Positions 1-9,665 of a DNA stretch of 64,000 nucleotides are shown here, one piece after another. The stretch comes from Erinaceus europaeus (lineage: Eukaryota > Chordata > Mammalia > Eulipotyphla > Erinaceidae): NCBI RefSeq assembly GCF_950295315.1, contig NC_080185.1, forward strand, positions 45,551,237 to 45,615,236, read 5' to 3'. The first letter of the stretch is position 1. The number at the start of each line of letters is the position of its first letter. Made by a program: the position numbers and the translations under genes. The notes below the pieces were generated by a model that saw only the letters and a program-made list of their open reading frames with translations, searched no databases and was not told where the DNA came from.

Positions 1-130
1 TAATTATTCCTTTTACTTCCTATTTTGAATAGTCTATATAAAAACATTAAAAGACTTGTTTCAAAATTATTATGCTATACTTTCATATATTAAAATTTCC
101 AGTTTTAGTGTTTACATTGTCATTTTCTAT

Positions 131-157
131 GATGATGATAATGATGATGGTGATGAT
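131..157. repeat. (GAT)n-type microsatellite
   Basis: A short run of GATGATGATAATGATGATGG units lies just before a SINE 3' block. It is probably the decayed tail of that antisense SINE. The preceding 130 bases show nothing recognisable. Confidence 0.7.
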
Positions 158-167
158 TATTTTTATT

Positions 168-255
168 GTCGCCAGGGTTATCACTGGGACTCGGTTCCTG
201 CTCAACAAATACACCTCTCCTGGCAGTCTTCTGTCCTTAACTTCCTTTCATTTTT
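168..255 (-). mobile_element. SINE-L, 3' part (outer half of a nested pair)
   Basis: The reverse complement shows the SINE-L 3' block (CCAGTGATAACCCTGGCGAC type wording). The body of this copy continues at 566-770 beyond a SINE-A inserted in the middle, so this is the older of two nested SINEs. Confidence 0.65.
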
Positions 256-269
256 TATGATAACATTTT

Positions 270-565
270 TTAAAATTTATTTATTTATTCATTCCTTTTT
301 GTTGTCCTTGTTGTTTTATTGTTACAGTTATTATTGTTGTTGTTATTGATGTCGTCATTGTTAGATATGACTGAGAGAAATGGAGAGAGGAGAGGAAGAC
401 AGAGAGGCGGAGAGAAAGACAGACACCTGCAAACCTGCTTCACCGTTTGTGAAGCAACTCCCCTGCAGGTGGGAAGCCGGGGGCTCAAACCGGGATCATT
501 ACACACACAGGCCCTTGCACTTTGCGCCACCTGCACTTAACCCGCTGTGCTACCACCTGATTCCC
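270..565 (-). mobile_element. SINE-A, near full length, antisense
   Basis: Read on the minus strand it starts GGGAATCAGGTGGTAGCACAG, has the B box GGTTTGAGCCC, the GAAGCAGGTTTGCAGGTGTC core, the CTCTCCATTTCTCTCAGTC segment and the ACAACAATAA tail. It splits an older SINE-L. Apparent open frames on both strands here are leucine-, serine- or asparagine-rich readings of the tail and are not genes. Confidence 0.85.
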
Positions 566-770
566 TTTATTTTATTATTTTTTTCTATTTTGTTTTATAA
601 GACACAGAGGAATTGAGTGAGGTGGGGGAGACAGAGAGGCAGCGAGAAAGATAGACACCTGCAGAACTACTCTACCAATTCTGAAAGTTCCCCTTATAGG
701 TGGAGACTGGGAGGCTGAACCTAGGTTCTTGCACATGTTCTATATTGGGTGCACAGTTTTCCTGCCCAGA
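566..770 (-). mobile_element. SINE-L or SINE-B body and head (outer half of a nested pair)
   Basis: On the minus strand this carries the TAGGTTCAGCCTCCCAGTCT head and the AGGTGTCTATCTTTCTCGCTG body with many substitutions. It completes the copy that begins at 168 and is clearly older than the SINE-A that interrupts it. From 780 to 1,320 I see only AT-rich sequence with no recognised feature. Confidence 0.6.
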
Positions 771-1320
771 TATTTCCCTTTTTTTCTCCCTTAAACTTTG
801 AAGAATACTTCTCAAGAAAGTTTTTTTTCTGAACTTCCCAATGAATTTCAACTAACTCTTAATTAGATCAGGCACTTTCCCTTCTACTCCTTAAGTATTA
901 TCAGTCACATTATTTAAGCCTGTTTTTATATCTATCTATATAGATATAAAATTTTCTTTTATAATTGCCCTAGATTATTATCATATAGTGAGAAATTGAC
1001 CAGGGCAAGTATTCCATGCTAATATTTCACATTGGTTTGACTGAAAAAGAACTTGAAGTTTCTCTCGTTTAACAGGCCTAATGACTTGAGCTTCAGAAAC
1101 CATTTGTGTAACTGCTCTTGTTTCAAAATGTTTCTGAAGCCATCTACCACACATTTCAGTTCTCTTTGTTTTTCAGAGCTATTTACCGTATTCTTAGAAG
1201 GCATAAGGAAGAGATAGAAAGCCAACAAGTCTAGACCATAATTGAAATAGATCTTCAGCCATATTTTTTGTAGAACCTTTCAAGTGGAGGATTGGTTCCC
1301 ACAAAATGTTCAGACAGATT

Positions 1321-1345
1321 TTTTTCTTTTTCTTTCTTTCTTCCT

Positions 1346-1402
<57 letters not shown>

Positions 1403-1410
1403 CTTTCTTT
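1321..1410. repeat. (CTTT)n microsatellite
   Basis: An almost pure run of CTTT units directly abuts the 3' end of an antisense SINE-L, so it is the expanded A-rich tail of that SINE. Confidence 0.9.
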
Positions 1411-1742
1411 TTTGCCTCCAGAGTTATCTCTGAGACTCTGTGCCTGCACTACAAATCCACTGCTCCTGGAGGCTATTTTTTCCCCTTTTTGTTGCCCTTT
1501 TTGATTATCATTGTTGTTGCTAATATTGTTGTTGTTGTTGCTGTCGTTGTTGTTGGATAGGACAGAGAGAAATAGAGAGAGATGGGAAAGACAGAGGGGT
1601 GAGAAAGATAGACACCTGCAGACCTGCTTCACCGCTTGTGAAAGGACCCTCCTGCAGGTGGGGAGCCAGGGACTCGAACTGGGATCCTTAAGCAGGTCCT
1701 TGCTGCTTTGTGCTATGTGCGCTTAACTGGCTGCGCCACCAA
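1411..1742 (-). mobile_element. SINE-L, full length, antisense
   Basis: On the minus strand the head is GGTGGCGCAGCCAGTTAAGCG, followed by the B box AGTTCGAGTCCC, the central TTCACAAGCGGTGAAGCAGG, a CAACAACAACAA stretch, and the 3' block GCCTCCAGGAGCAGTGGATT ending in the expanded AAAG tail. Confidence 0.85.
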
Positions 1743-1791
1743 TTTATTCTAAATTGTCCAGTTGACCTTCATCTTCCTTGATATCCCTTGC

Positions 1792-1967
1792 TATTTTGTT
1801 GTTGTTGTTTGATAGGACAGAGAGAAATTGAGAGAGGAGGGGTAGATAGAGACAGGTTCCTGAAGATCTGCTTCACAAGACTCATGAAGCATCTCTGCTA
1901 CAGGTGGGGAGCGGGACTTGAACCCCAGCCCTTGTGCTGACGCTTATATACCACTCTTGGACTCCTG
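1792..1967 (-). mobile_element. SINE-B-like copy, antisense
   Basis: The minus strand shows TTCAAGTCCCGCTCCCCACC, the GAAGCAGATCTTCAGGAACC core and CTCAATTTCTCTCTGTCC. The head is degraded. It lies between two SINE-L copies, giving three antisense SINEs in a row from 1.4 to 2.3 kb. Confidence 0.7.
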
Positions 1968-2030
1968 TATTTCTTTTCTTCTCTCTCTTCTCCCTTCTCT
2001 CTTCTCTCTTCCTCTTCTTCTTCTGTTTTC

Positions 2031-2296
2031 TGCCACCAGTGTTTTCGCTGGGGCTCAGTACCTGCATTAAGAATCCATTGCTCCTGGCAGCCATTTTTTT
2101 TTCTATTTTTCATTTGACAGGACAGAGAAATTCGAAAGAGAGGGGAGATAGAAGCAGAAGGGTGGAGGATAGACACCTGCAGACTTGCCCCACTGCTCAT
2201 GAAGTGTTTCCCCTGCAGGTGGGAAGTAAGGGCTAGAACCCAGGTCCCTGAGCTTAGTATTATGTGCACTTAGCCGGGTATATCACCAGGTCCCAG
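2031..2296 (-). mobile_element. SINE-L, full length, antisense, pyrimidine-rich tail
   Basis: The minus strand starts GGGACCTGGTGATATACCCG and ends with the 3' block TGCCAGGAGCAATGGATTCT. The CTTCTCTCTTCC-rich run at 1,973-2,030 is its decayed purine tail. Confidence 0.8.
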
Positions 2297-2439
2297 TCCC
2301 ACTATTTTTTTTTATGTCAAAGCAACAGCACTTATTACAAGCCAGTTCTCCATATAGAGAATCCGAACAGGTAAGAAAGGTCTAAACTATTTGTCTCACT
2401 TTCACAAATAATGCCCAGGTATGAAAATGTGCCAGACTG

Positions 2440-2720
2440 AGCTCCTTTTCTTTCCATTTTATTGGGATGTAAATAGTTTACAGCACATTGTTGACTCACG
2501 GGGGGGTACAGTTTCTCATTTCCATTTGGTAGGTGTCTGCAAAACACTCTTACCACCAACTTAAACCCTTTTCCACGATCAAGAACCAGGGCCCCAAGGA
2601 CCTCTTCATCTCCTTCTATCCCTTCCTTCTCTATAATCTGTTATTTTTGGTTCAGTATAGCCCAACCAGTTCAAGTTTTACTGTGTGTTTTTCCTTTTCT
2701 CAGACATACCTTTTCTAAGA
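2440..2720 (-). mobile_element. Old L1 3' UTR fragment, antisense
   Basis: The stretch beginning TCCATTTTATTGGGATG and running past 'caaaacactcttaccaccaac' shares its layout with 27,310-27,595 and with the minus-strand L1 end at 11.59 kb (short T-rich start, then 'tttctcat.tccat.tg.taggtgt'). I therefore call it an antisense L1 3' end. It has no open reading frame of note. 2,720-3,500 holds unique-looking AT-rich DNA. Confidence 0.5.
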
Positions 2721-3507
2721 AGTCCAGAGGTGGCTTTTTCCAATAAATATCACATAGGTATGAAGACTGAAATTGGCTGAGCCTATGTGTTACCATAACC
2801 TTAAATTTGACCTAGATTTAGGCACATACCCAGAAACAAGCTTCATTTCACAGAAACCTCTTCTAAGACAGGTTAAACATCCAGAAGCAAGATTTTGTCA
2901 TATGAAGGTTACATGTTGTTATGTGAAGCCCTCTCCTTCTTCCTTTGACACCCTAAGTCTCTATTCTATTCCTTAGCACAGGAAATAGCCCCCAATCCCA
3001 ATTTGTCCCATTTATTTTATAATTTACAGCCATATGAAATTCTCATATGCATGATATTAAATTTGACTTGTTTTTTTTCCCTCCTACTGATCTGTCTGAT
3101 GTTGATCTGTTTGCTTGTCCAGTCTGAGAAGAACCTGGAAGGGTAAATGAATGTTTCAACATGCCCTGAAGAAAGCTTCTGTTATTTGTATTTCTACTTG
3201 GAATGAATGACTGGGCCCACTTAAATTTTTCCTATATCAACAATTTTCTTATCAGTCTCAAAGCACTGGCTCAGAAACATTAATATTTGATATATTGCCC
3301 CGTTGAGAGCAATTTGAAAGTCTGCATCTGCTCAGGTTTTCATCTGTGAGAAAAGGAATAGCTTTCATCACTGAATAAATATTAAGGCATAAGTGGGAGG
3401 CAAAGATGTTTTCAGATGATATGCAATGAGTTCTGATTGTTCAGTGTACCACTTATATTGATTTATTCCTTTTATAAAAGAGGCACACAAAAGCCTTTCC
3501 TGAATAC

Positions 3508-3660
3508 CTTAGACCAGTAATTCTCAAAATGTGGCCCCTGGATCAGCAGCATTCGGTGCACCTAAGAGTTTTGCATCAATGTAAATTCTCCTTCTAACAC
3601 CTGCTATATCAGAAACTCTGAGAATGAGGCCTCAGAAATTGTGGTTAATCGAAGCATTCT
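3508..3660 (+). mobile_element. MER5-type hAT-Charlie relic
   Basis: The phrase AGTAATTCTCAAAATGTGGC followed by 'agcagcattcggtgcacc' and 'cagaaactctgagaatgagg' matches my memory of the MER5A/MER5B non-autonomous hAT consensus. This is an ancient eutherian DNA transposon relic, diverged as expected for its age. Confidence 0.75.
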
Positions 3661-3706
3661 GAAACAGGCTAAAGTTAGAAAAGGACTACCTTTGAAAGCT
3701 CTAGGA

Positions 3707-4004
3707 GGGAATCTGGCGGTAGCACAGCAGGTTAAGCACACTTGGTGCAAAGCACAAGGACCGGCATAAGGATCCTGGTTTGAGCCCCGGCTCCCCACCT
3801 GCAGAGGAGTAGCTTCACAGGCGGTAAAGCATATCTGCAAGTGTCTATCTTTCTCTCCCCCTCTCTGTCTTCCCCTCCTGTCTCCATTTCTCTCTGTCCT
3901 ATCCAACTACAAGGACATTAATAACAACAATAATAACTACAACAATAAAACAACAAAGGCAACAAAAGGGAAAATAAATAAATATTAAAAAAATTTAAAA
4001 AAGG
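3707..4004 (+). mobile_element. SINE-A, full length with target-site duplication
   Basis: The head is TCTGGCGGTAGCACAGCAGG (A box) with B box GGTTTGAGCCCC, followed by the central GCTTCACAGGCGGTAAAGCA, a C/T-rich segment, then ACAACAATAA and an A-rich tail. The 11-bp direct repeat AAGCTCTAGGA flanks it at 3,696-3,706 and 4,005-4,015, so this is a clean retroposed insertion. Confidence 0.92.
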
Positions 4005-4062
4005 AAGCTCTAGGAATCTAAGGCAGTGATGATTAAAATAATCAAACTAATAAGATCAACTG

Positions 4063-4240
4063 CTTATTAAGTAGCTACTATGTGCCAAGTACCATGCTAA
4101 GTACTTTAAATGGACTAAGGTATTCAGAACTGTGAGTATTGTTGTTGTTATTGTCTCATGTTACAGATGAAATTTCGAGGTAATTTTTTCAAGCTCAGAC
4201 AGCTACTACCTTAATCCAATATGCCGTCTAAAGGTCATTA
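4063..4240 (+). mobile_element. MIR (ancient tRNA-derived SINE)
   Basis: CTACTATGTGCCAAGTACCA, then 'tgctaagtacttt', then 'ttacagatgaaatt', then 'agctcagacagctac' follow the order of the MIR core consensus. Strongly diverged, as expected. 4,240-4,635 shows nothing else. Confidence 0.8.
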
Positions 4241-4635
4241 CAATATATGGCATGAAGATTATCCACACAGTTCTTAAATATGTTTAATCCTTATTCCAAG
4301 CTGCCATCTTTTATCAGCAGTGATAATACCGCAGTATTTAACTTGGACATGTGTTTTCTATAGCATAAGAGTTGAGTTTCTCAAAAGTTGTACATAAGTT
4401 ATTACTTACAGAATGAAAACAGTCTTCTGTTGATTTCATTATACTTCCCTTTCTTGTGTGCTGTATTTTCTAGTCTTTGGTTGTTAGTGGTTCATAACAC
4501 CTGTGTGTTTGATATTCCTGTCAAACAATTAATAATATATTAATAAATGTAAAGATGCACTAGGGAGCTCTACAAATTTACTAATTTCTTATTCAAGTGA
4601 AGAAGGTATTTTAAATGTTCCTAAACAATCACATG

Positions 4636-4757
4636 ACTGGGCCAGATGGTGACATACCTGGTTAAGTGCTCAAGGACATAGGTTCAAGTCCCTGGCCCCT
4701 ACTTGCAGGAAGGAAGCTTCACAAGTGGTGAAGTAGGGTTGCAGGTGTTTCTCTGTC

Positions 4758-4791
<34 letters not shown>

Positions 4792-4855
4792 CACTTCCTC
4801 TCAATTTATGACTGTCTCTATCCAATAAATAAATAAAAATAATAATTTTTAAAAT
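4636..4855 (+). mobile_element. SINE-B, full length with target-site duplication
   Basis: The head is ACTGGGCCAGATGGTGACAT, the B box region GGTTCAAGTCCC, the middle GCTTCACAAGTGGTGAAGTA, then a (CT)n run at about 4,755-4,790 and the tail CAATAAATAAATAAAAATAA. The 9-bp repeat AATCACATG at 4,627-4,635 and 4,856-4,864 marks the target site. Confidence 0.88.
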
Positions 4856-4865
4856 AATCACATGC

Positions 4866-5797
4866 CTTTCTTTATCATATCATTGACCAGTTATGAAAGG
4901 CTGAAAAATATTAATCTGGAACAAATTAATTTGATTATACGGGCCTCTCAGAAATAAAGTTACCACTCATCTTTTAATAACTTAGAGACATTTAACCAGA
5001 CTGAGAGTGAGAAGTATGATGAATACTGCTTTTCTCTCTTATTGGTGTAATCTATTTTGCCTGAGTGAGAATTTGCATTTCAGAAAGCTAAGGACTAGAT
5101 AAATATCCTAAATACTTCAGGAGAGAGAGAAAAAAAAGCTACTTGTATTTTTTTCTGCCTTAATCTCATCAGTACCCTAAATGCCTATTCTGATGTAAGA
5201 CATCAACTGACAACACTGGGTTTGTCATAATTATACTGCAAAGGAGCCCTCTAATGAAAGGACATGCTGACCTCAGAGCAAACCAATGAGTGCAGCACAG
5301 CTCCTAAGAGACTCCATTCATAAAGCAGGAAGAAGCATGAATGAAGCATTATTCTTTTGAGGGAAGTTCTGAAATGGTTGACCTCAGTGGAATGAGCGCA
5401 GATTTGTATAATGCTTTATTTCCATCAAGCAACTCAAGGGTTGGTAACCATTACATGAGGCCAGACAACATAACTGGAAAGATTAATGGGACCCTAGTAT
5501 CATTACTTCCAAGTAGAGAGGAGTCATGCCAAGGTCACTGCAAGGTTGCTGTAGGGAAAGATGCTTGCTCACTGGCATGGGTGATTTGTCTCTTAGGCTG
5601 ACAGGGTAATAGGAAACCAATTGCACATCACTAAATATTAAGCTGTCCAGTAAAGCTGCTTCTTGTTAAGTAGCATAACTGGATTAGGCATGGTATGGAT
5701 GAGATTTATAAAAACTACCTAGATTACATTGCTTGTCAAGGACCATAGTAAACAAGCCCTTTGAGCAATGATGAGTTACTGCTCTTTTTCATGTTTT
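4866..5797. other. Unique-looking DNA, no recognised feature
   Basis: About 930 bases without repeat signatures known to me. An 86-residue open frame at 5,341-5,601 (+) has no family motif that I recognise, no splice context that I can support, and a length within chance expectation, so I do not call it a gene. Confidence 0.5.
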
Positions 5798-6086
5798 TAA
5801 TATTTATTTATTTAATTTATTCCCTTTTGTTGCCCTTGTTATTTTATTGTGGTAGTTATTGTTGTTGTTATTGATGTCGTCGTTGTTGGATAGGACAGAG
5901 AAAAATGGAGAGAGGAGAGGAAGACAGAGAGGGGGAGAGAAATACTGAGAACTGTAGACCTGCTTCACCGCCTGTGAAGCGACACCCCTGCAGGTGGAGA
6001 GCCAGGGACTCGAACCAGGATCCTTACACTGGTCCTTGAGCTTTGTGCCACCTGTGCTTAACCCACTACGCTACTGCATGATTCCC
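5798..6086 (-). mobile_element. SINE-A, full length, antisense
   Basis: The minus strand begins GGGAATCATGCAGTAGCGTA, with B box GGTTCGAGTCCC and tail ACAATAAAATAACAAGGGCA. It directly abuts another antisense SINE at its head side. Confidence 0.87.
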
Positions 6087-6091
6087 TTTTT

Positions 6092-6298
6092 AAATTTTTT
6101 TTATTATCTTTATTTATTTATTAGAAAGAGACAGCTAGAAATTTAGAAAGGCTGATAGAGAGGGAGAGAGACAGTGAGACACCTAAAACACTGTTTCACC
6201 ACTCACAAAGCTTTCTCCTTGCAGGAGGGAGCCAGGGACTTGAGTCCTTACACATTGTGTTATGTGCACTTAACCAGATGAGCCAACACCACGCCCCA
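6092..6298 (-). mobile_element. SINE-B, antisense
   Basis: On the minus strand GGGGCGTGGTGTTGGCTCAT leads to ACTCAAGTCCCTGGCTCCCT and a TAATAAATAAATAAAGATAA tail. More diverged than its SINE-A neighbour. 6,300-6,765 shows no recognised feature. Confidence 0.8.
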
Positions 6299-6768
6299 GA
6301 GTCATTTCTCTTGTTATAACAAAACAAAAGAAACAAAATTCAAAGGTTTTACTTTTTGATTCAGAGTCTTGGCTCCAATTCTTGGTGTGAATAGATTATT
6401 GATAAATTGGTCAATACAGGTCCATAATGCAGAATCGATCAAACTAGCCCCAGCAGATTAGGCTAAGGGTTTAAAACTCTCTCAATGAAATACTAAAGAA
6501 CAATTGGTGGCAGAGATCTATGCACAATGACATAAGAGGCTTTCTACAGAGATTTTTTTCAGACCACTGACTCCTATTTTGTACCCATATCCTCGTCTAC
6601 ACTCAAAGCATAGCTAAGTTCAGCCTCCACCCATACTTATGAATGAAGTTCAAGATCTGTCACATGAGAAGGGAAACAAAAGTGAGAATCACACAACCCT
6701 CATTAGTAGAGAGAATATTGACTATTATATTAATCACACCAATTAACCATAAGAAGGAAAAGGACCTA

Positions 6769-6800
6769 GGGCCAGGTGGTAGTGTACCTGGTTAAGTAAT
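6769..6800 (+). mobile_element. SINE-B head fragment
   Basis: GGGCCAGGTGGTAGTGTACC followed by TGGTTAAGTAA is the SINE-B head only. It stops where L1 sequence begins at about 6,803, so an L1/SINE junction has removed the rest. Confidence 0.6.
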
Positions 6801-6802
6801 AA

Positions 6803-7122
6803 AGTAGAAGGAATTCCAGCCATGAATTTTGTATCCTGAAAAATTATCCTTCAAATAAGAGGGATAAGTGAAGGTTTGCTCAAATATTCAAAAACTAAAG
6901 GAATTTGTCACAATCAACCCCATCTTAGGAGAAATACTGAATGGAGTCCTACAAGAAAGGAAGAAGCGTGGGAATACGTGTTCTAACGGAGGTGAACAGC
7001 AGTAGACCAGAACTAAGAACACAATAACAATAGGAAATAACAACAAGCAAGTAGGGGAGGAATTAAAGGATAAAGTATGTTTGTATGTTTGTTGATCAAG
7101 ATCAACTTAAAAAAGGACTTTT
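6803..7122 (+). mobile_element. Old L1 (copy 1), end of ORF1 and inter-ORF region
   Basis: The wording 'aattccagccatgaattttgtatcctg' and 'ttatccttcaaataag' follows the 3' end of ORF1 in older mammalian L1s. This is the first visible piece of a plus-strand L1 that reappears at 7,797, 9,666 and 15,030 after younger insertions. No intact frame survives. Confidence 0.7.
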
Positions 7123-7425
7123 TAGAGTCGGGCGGTAGCACAGCATGTTAAGTGCATGTGGTGCAAAGCGCAACGACCACTATAAGGATCCCAATTCAAG
7201 CCCCCAGCTCTCCACCTGCAGGGGAGTCGCTTCACAGGCAGTGAAGCAGGTCTGCAGGTGTCTCTCTTTCTCTCCCCCCTTTGTCTTCCCCTCCTCTCTC
7301 CATTACTTTCTGTCCTATCTAACAGTAACAATATCAGTAACAACAACATTAATAACTACAACAACAATAAAAAACCAAGGGCAACAAAAGGGAAAATAAA
7401 CAAATAAATATAAAAAAAATAGAAA
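7123..7425 (+). mobile_element. SINE-A inserted in L1 copy 1
   Basis: The head AGAGTCGGGCGGTAGCACAG, central GCTTCACAGGCAGTGAAGCA and tail AACAACAACATTAATAACTA are all present. It sits directly upstream of a SINE-L. The similar flanks 'ggactttttag' and 'gtactttttgg' suggest an imperfect target-site duplication. Confidence 0.87.
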
Positions 7426-7435
7426 AGTACTTTTT

Positions 7436-7796
7436 GGAGGCTGGGAGGTAGCACAGTAGGCTAAGTGCACATGGCGTGAAGTGCAAGGACTGGTGTAAGG
7501 ACTGGCATAAGGGTCCTGGTTTGAGCTCCTGGCTCCCCACCTGTGTGTGGGGGGGTAGTCACTTCAGAAGTGGTGAAGCAGGTCTTCAGGTGTCTATCTT
7601 TCTCTCCACCTCTCTGAATTCTCCTCCTTTATTTCTCGCAGTCCTATCCAAGAACAGCAATGGCAGTGGCAACAGTAACAATAACAACAACAAGGGCAAC
7701 AAAATGGGAAGGATGGCCTCCAGGAGCAGTAGATTCATAGTATAGGCACTGAGCTCCAGCCATAACCCTGAAGGCCAAAAAAAAAAAAAAAAAAAG
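7436..7796 (+). mobile_element. SINE-L inserted in L1 copy 1
   Basis: The head GGAGGCTGGGAGGTAGCACA is followed by an unusual GTGTGTGTGGGGGGGTAGTC stretch in the middle, then the 3' block GGCCTCCAGGAGCAGTAGAT and an A-rich tail. It is the second SINE in a tandem pair in the same orientation. Confidence 0.85.
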
Positions 7797-8640
7797 AACT
7801 TCTCTAGATACAAAATGCTAGTGATTACACTTATAATAACCACAAAACAAAACAGGGAACAGAGATTTACAGAAAACACAAGAAAAATCAGCATGGAATT
7901 GACCACAGAATCTCATCCACACAAATAGGCAAAGAATCAACAATTTAAAATAAACTCAAAACAAAAATCAAAATGGACATAAGTAACCCACATATATAAA
8001 TAATCACCCTAAATATGAATGGCCTAAATTCACCTGTCAAAAGATTTAGAGTAGCTAAATGGATTAAAGAATAGGATCCATTCATTATATGTCTTCAGGA
8101 AACACAAATCCAAAGAAAAGACAAATGAAAACTAAATATAAGAGACTGGAGAAAGATGTTCCAAGTTAATAACTAACAAAAAAGGGCAGGAACAGCTATT
8201 CTGTTCTTGATAAAATAGACTTTCAGGTAAGGAAAGTAATCACACATAGAGAGGGATACTATATTTGACAATTGGTATTGGCAGAATTGGATAGTCACAT
8301 ATAGAAAATGAAACTAGACCACCAACTAACATCATAAACCAAAATTAACTCAACATGGATAAAAGATCTGGGTATTATACTTGAAAGTATATAATACATA
8401 GGATAACATATTGGTGAAACATTTCATGACATTCACACTAAAGACTTATTTGGAAACTTCAGTTTATGGGCAAAGGAAAAAAAAAACAAGGTTGAACAAA
8501 TGGGACTGTATCCAATTAAAAAGCTTCTATATATCAAAAGAAAAATTCATAAGGCTAAACAGGAACCTAACAAGTGGGAGAACATATTTGCACATCATAC
8601 TTCAGACAATCTGCTAATATTAAACATCCATAAAGAACTT
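7797..8640 (+). mobile_element. Old L1 (copy 1), ORF2 remnants with internal deletion
   Basis: Conceptual reading gives an endonuclease-region phrase (NMNGLNSPVK...KW) near 8,010-8,070. Sequence near 8,340-8,640 already corresponds to the ORF2 C-terminal region (SFYISKEKFIRLNR), so most of the reverse transcriptase has been deleted. Many stops and frameshifts. The element is interrupted at 8,640 and resumes at 9,666. Confidence 0.75.
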
Positions 8641-9665
8641 GTTGCTGAGGAGTTATTCTGATGCAGTCTCCGCCCCCAGGTTTTACTACGCCCTGCGAAA
8701 TCCTAGCAGTGCCCCCTTCAACCAATCCTGGCCCTACACGTCACCCCTGGTTGTCGCCCTATAAAAAGCCCCCTCACCCCCCCTTTCTCTGGGCTATCAG
8801 CTCTCCCTCTCTGAGGCCTCATTCCCTGCATCTCCAGTCCTGTGGCCCCAAATGTATTCTAGTAAGCACAGCCTCATAGAAAATAATGTGACTTCTGATC
8901 ACAATTATTCCAGTCACTGTCATTTGCAAGACTGACCAGCGTCTATTTAGACACTAAGAACCAGCTTGTATCAGACCTGATGTCAGGCATCAAGGTGAAT
9001 TATCATCCAGTCATTTACAGGTTAACATTTAATTTTCAAATCAGTTTTCTAACAGTCATTTATCACCAGCTGAATGTAAACAGTTACTGCTTTTCTAAGT
9101 ATTCCCAGTTTATAACACTGTATCTCCAATGTCTAGCTTCTAGATGTTAAGTAGGCAGTTTGTCCACCCAACACCGACCCCAGTGCTCTGTCGACTCTGC
9201 TTCAGGTGCCCACATCAGCTCTGCTTGCCTCAGAGAGGGAGAGCTGAGAGCCCAGAGGGGGGGGGGCGTGAGGGGGCTTTTTATAGGGCGACAACCAGGG
9301 GTGACATGTAGGGCCAGGATTGGTTGAAGGGGGCACGGCTAGGATTTCATGGGGGTGTAGTAAAACCTGGGGGCGGAGACTGCATCAGAATAACTCCTCA
9401 GCAACGTCTCCTCCTATCCCTTTATATCTAAATGGACACAGTAAAGAAAAATGGAGCAGGCTTAAATGTTTTAGAGGAATGCAATGCTCGGGTGGGAAGA
9501 TGTAGGACTTTCTGTGGAGGAGGGAAGGCTTAAATGGCTGCCAACCTTGTGAGATTTATGCGTCCAGGATTGGACCAGGATTGGTTGAAGGGGGCACTGC
9601 TAGGATTTCGCGGGGCATAATAAAACCTGGGGGCGGAGACTGCATCAGAATAACTCCTCAGCAAC
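8641..9665. mobile_element. 1.0-kb element with LTR-like inverted arms
   Basis: It interrupts the L1 cleanly: L1 text stops at 8,640 and resumes at 9,666, with AAGAACT on both sides (8,633-8,639 and 9,666-9,672). The outer ends are inverted copies beginning GTTGCTGAGGAGTTATTCTG. Arms lie at 8,641-8,815 (+), 9,229-9,405 (-) and a shorter third copy at 9,575-9,665 (-). The spacers at 8,816-9,228 and 9,406-9,574 have no recognised coding content. Each long arm holds a CCAAT box and a TATA box like a retroviral U3. It could be an inverted LTR pair, a foldback element, or one LTR insertion scrambled by recombination; the sequence alone does not decide. Confidence 0.65.
8722..8768 (+). promoter_or_regulatory. 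CCAAT and TATAAAAAG pair in the LTR-like arm
   Basis: CCAAT at 8,722-8,726 and TATAAAAAG at 8,760-8,768 are spaced as in retroviral U3 promoters and are kept in the inverted copy (TATA reverse complement near 9,281). This supports an LTR origin for the arms. Confidence 0.55.

Noticed and set aside
1255..1632. 125-codon frame rich in lysine, arginine and glutamate
   Set aside because: Translation of a (CTTT)n tract and SINE body; the same kind of frame appears at almost every SINE.
5341..5601. 86-codon frame as a small host gene
   Set aside because: No family resemblance, no supporting signals, and a length expected by chance in 64 kb.
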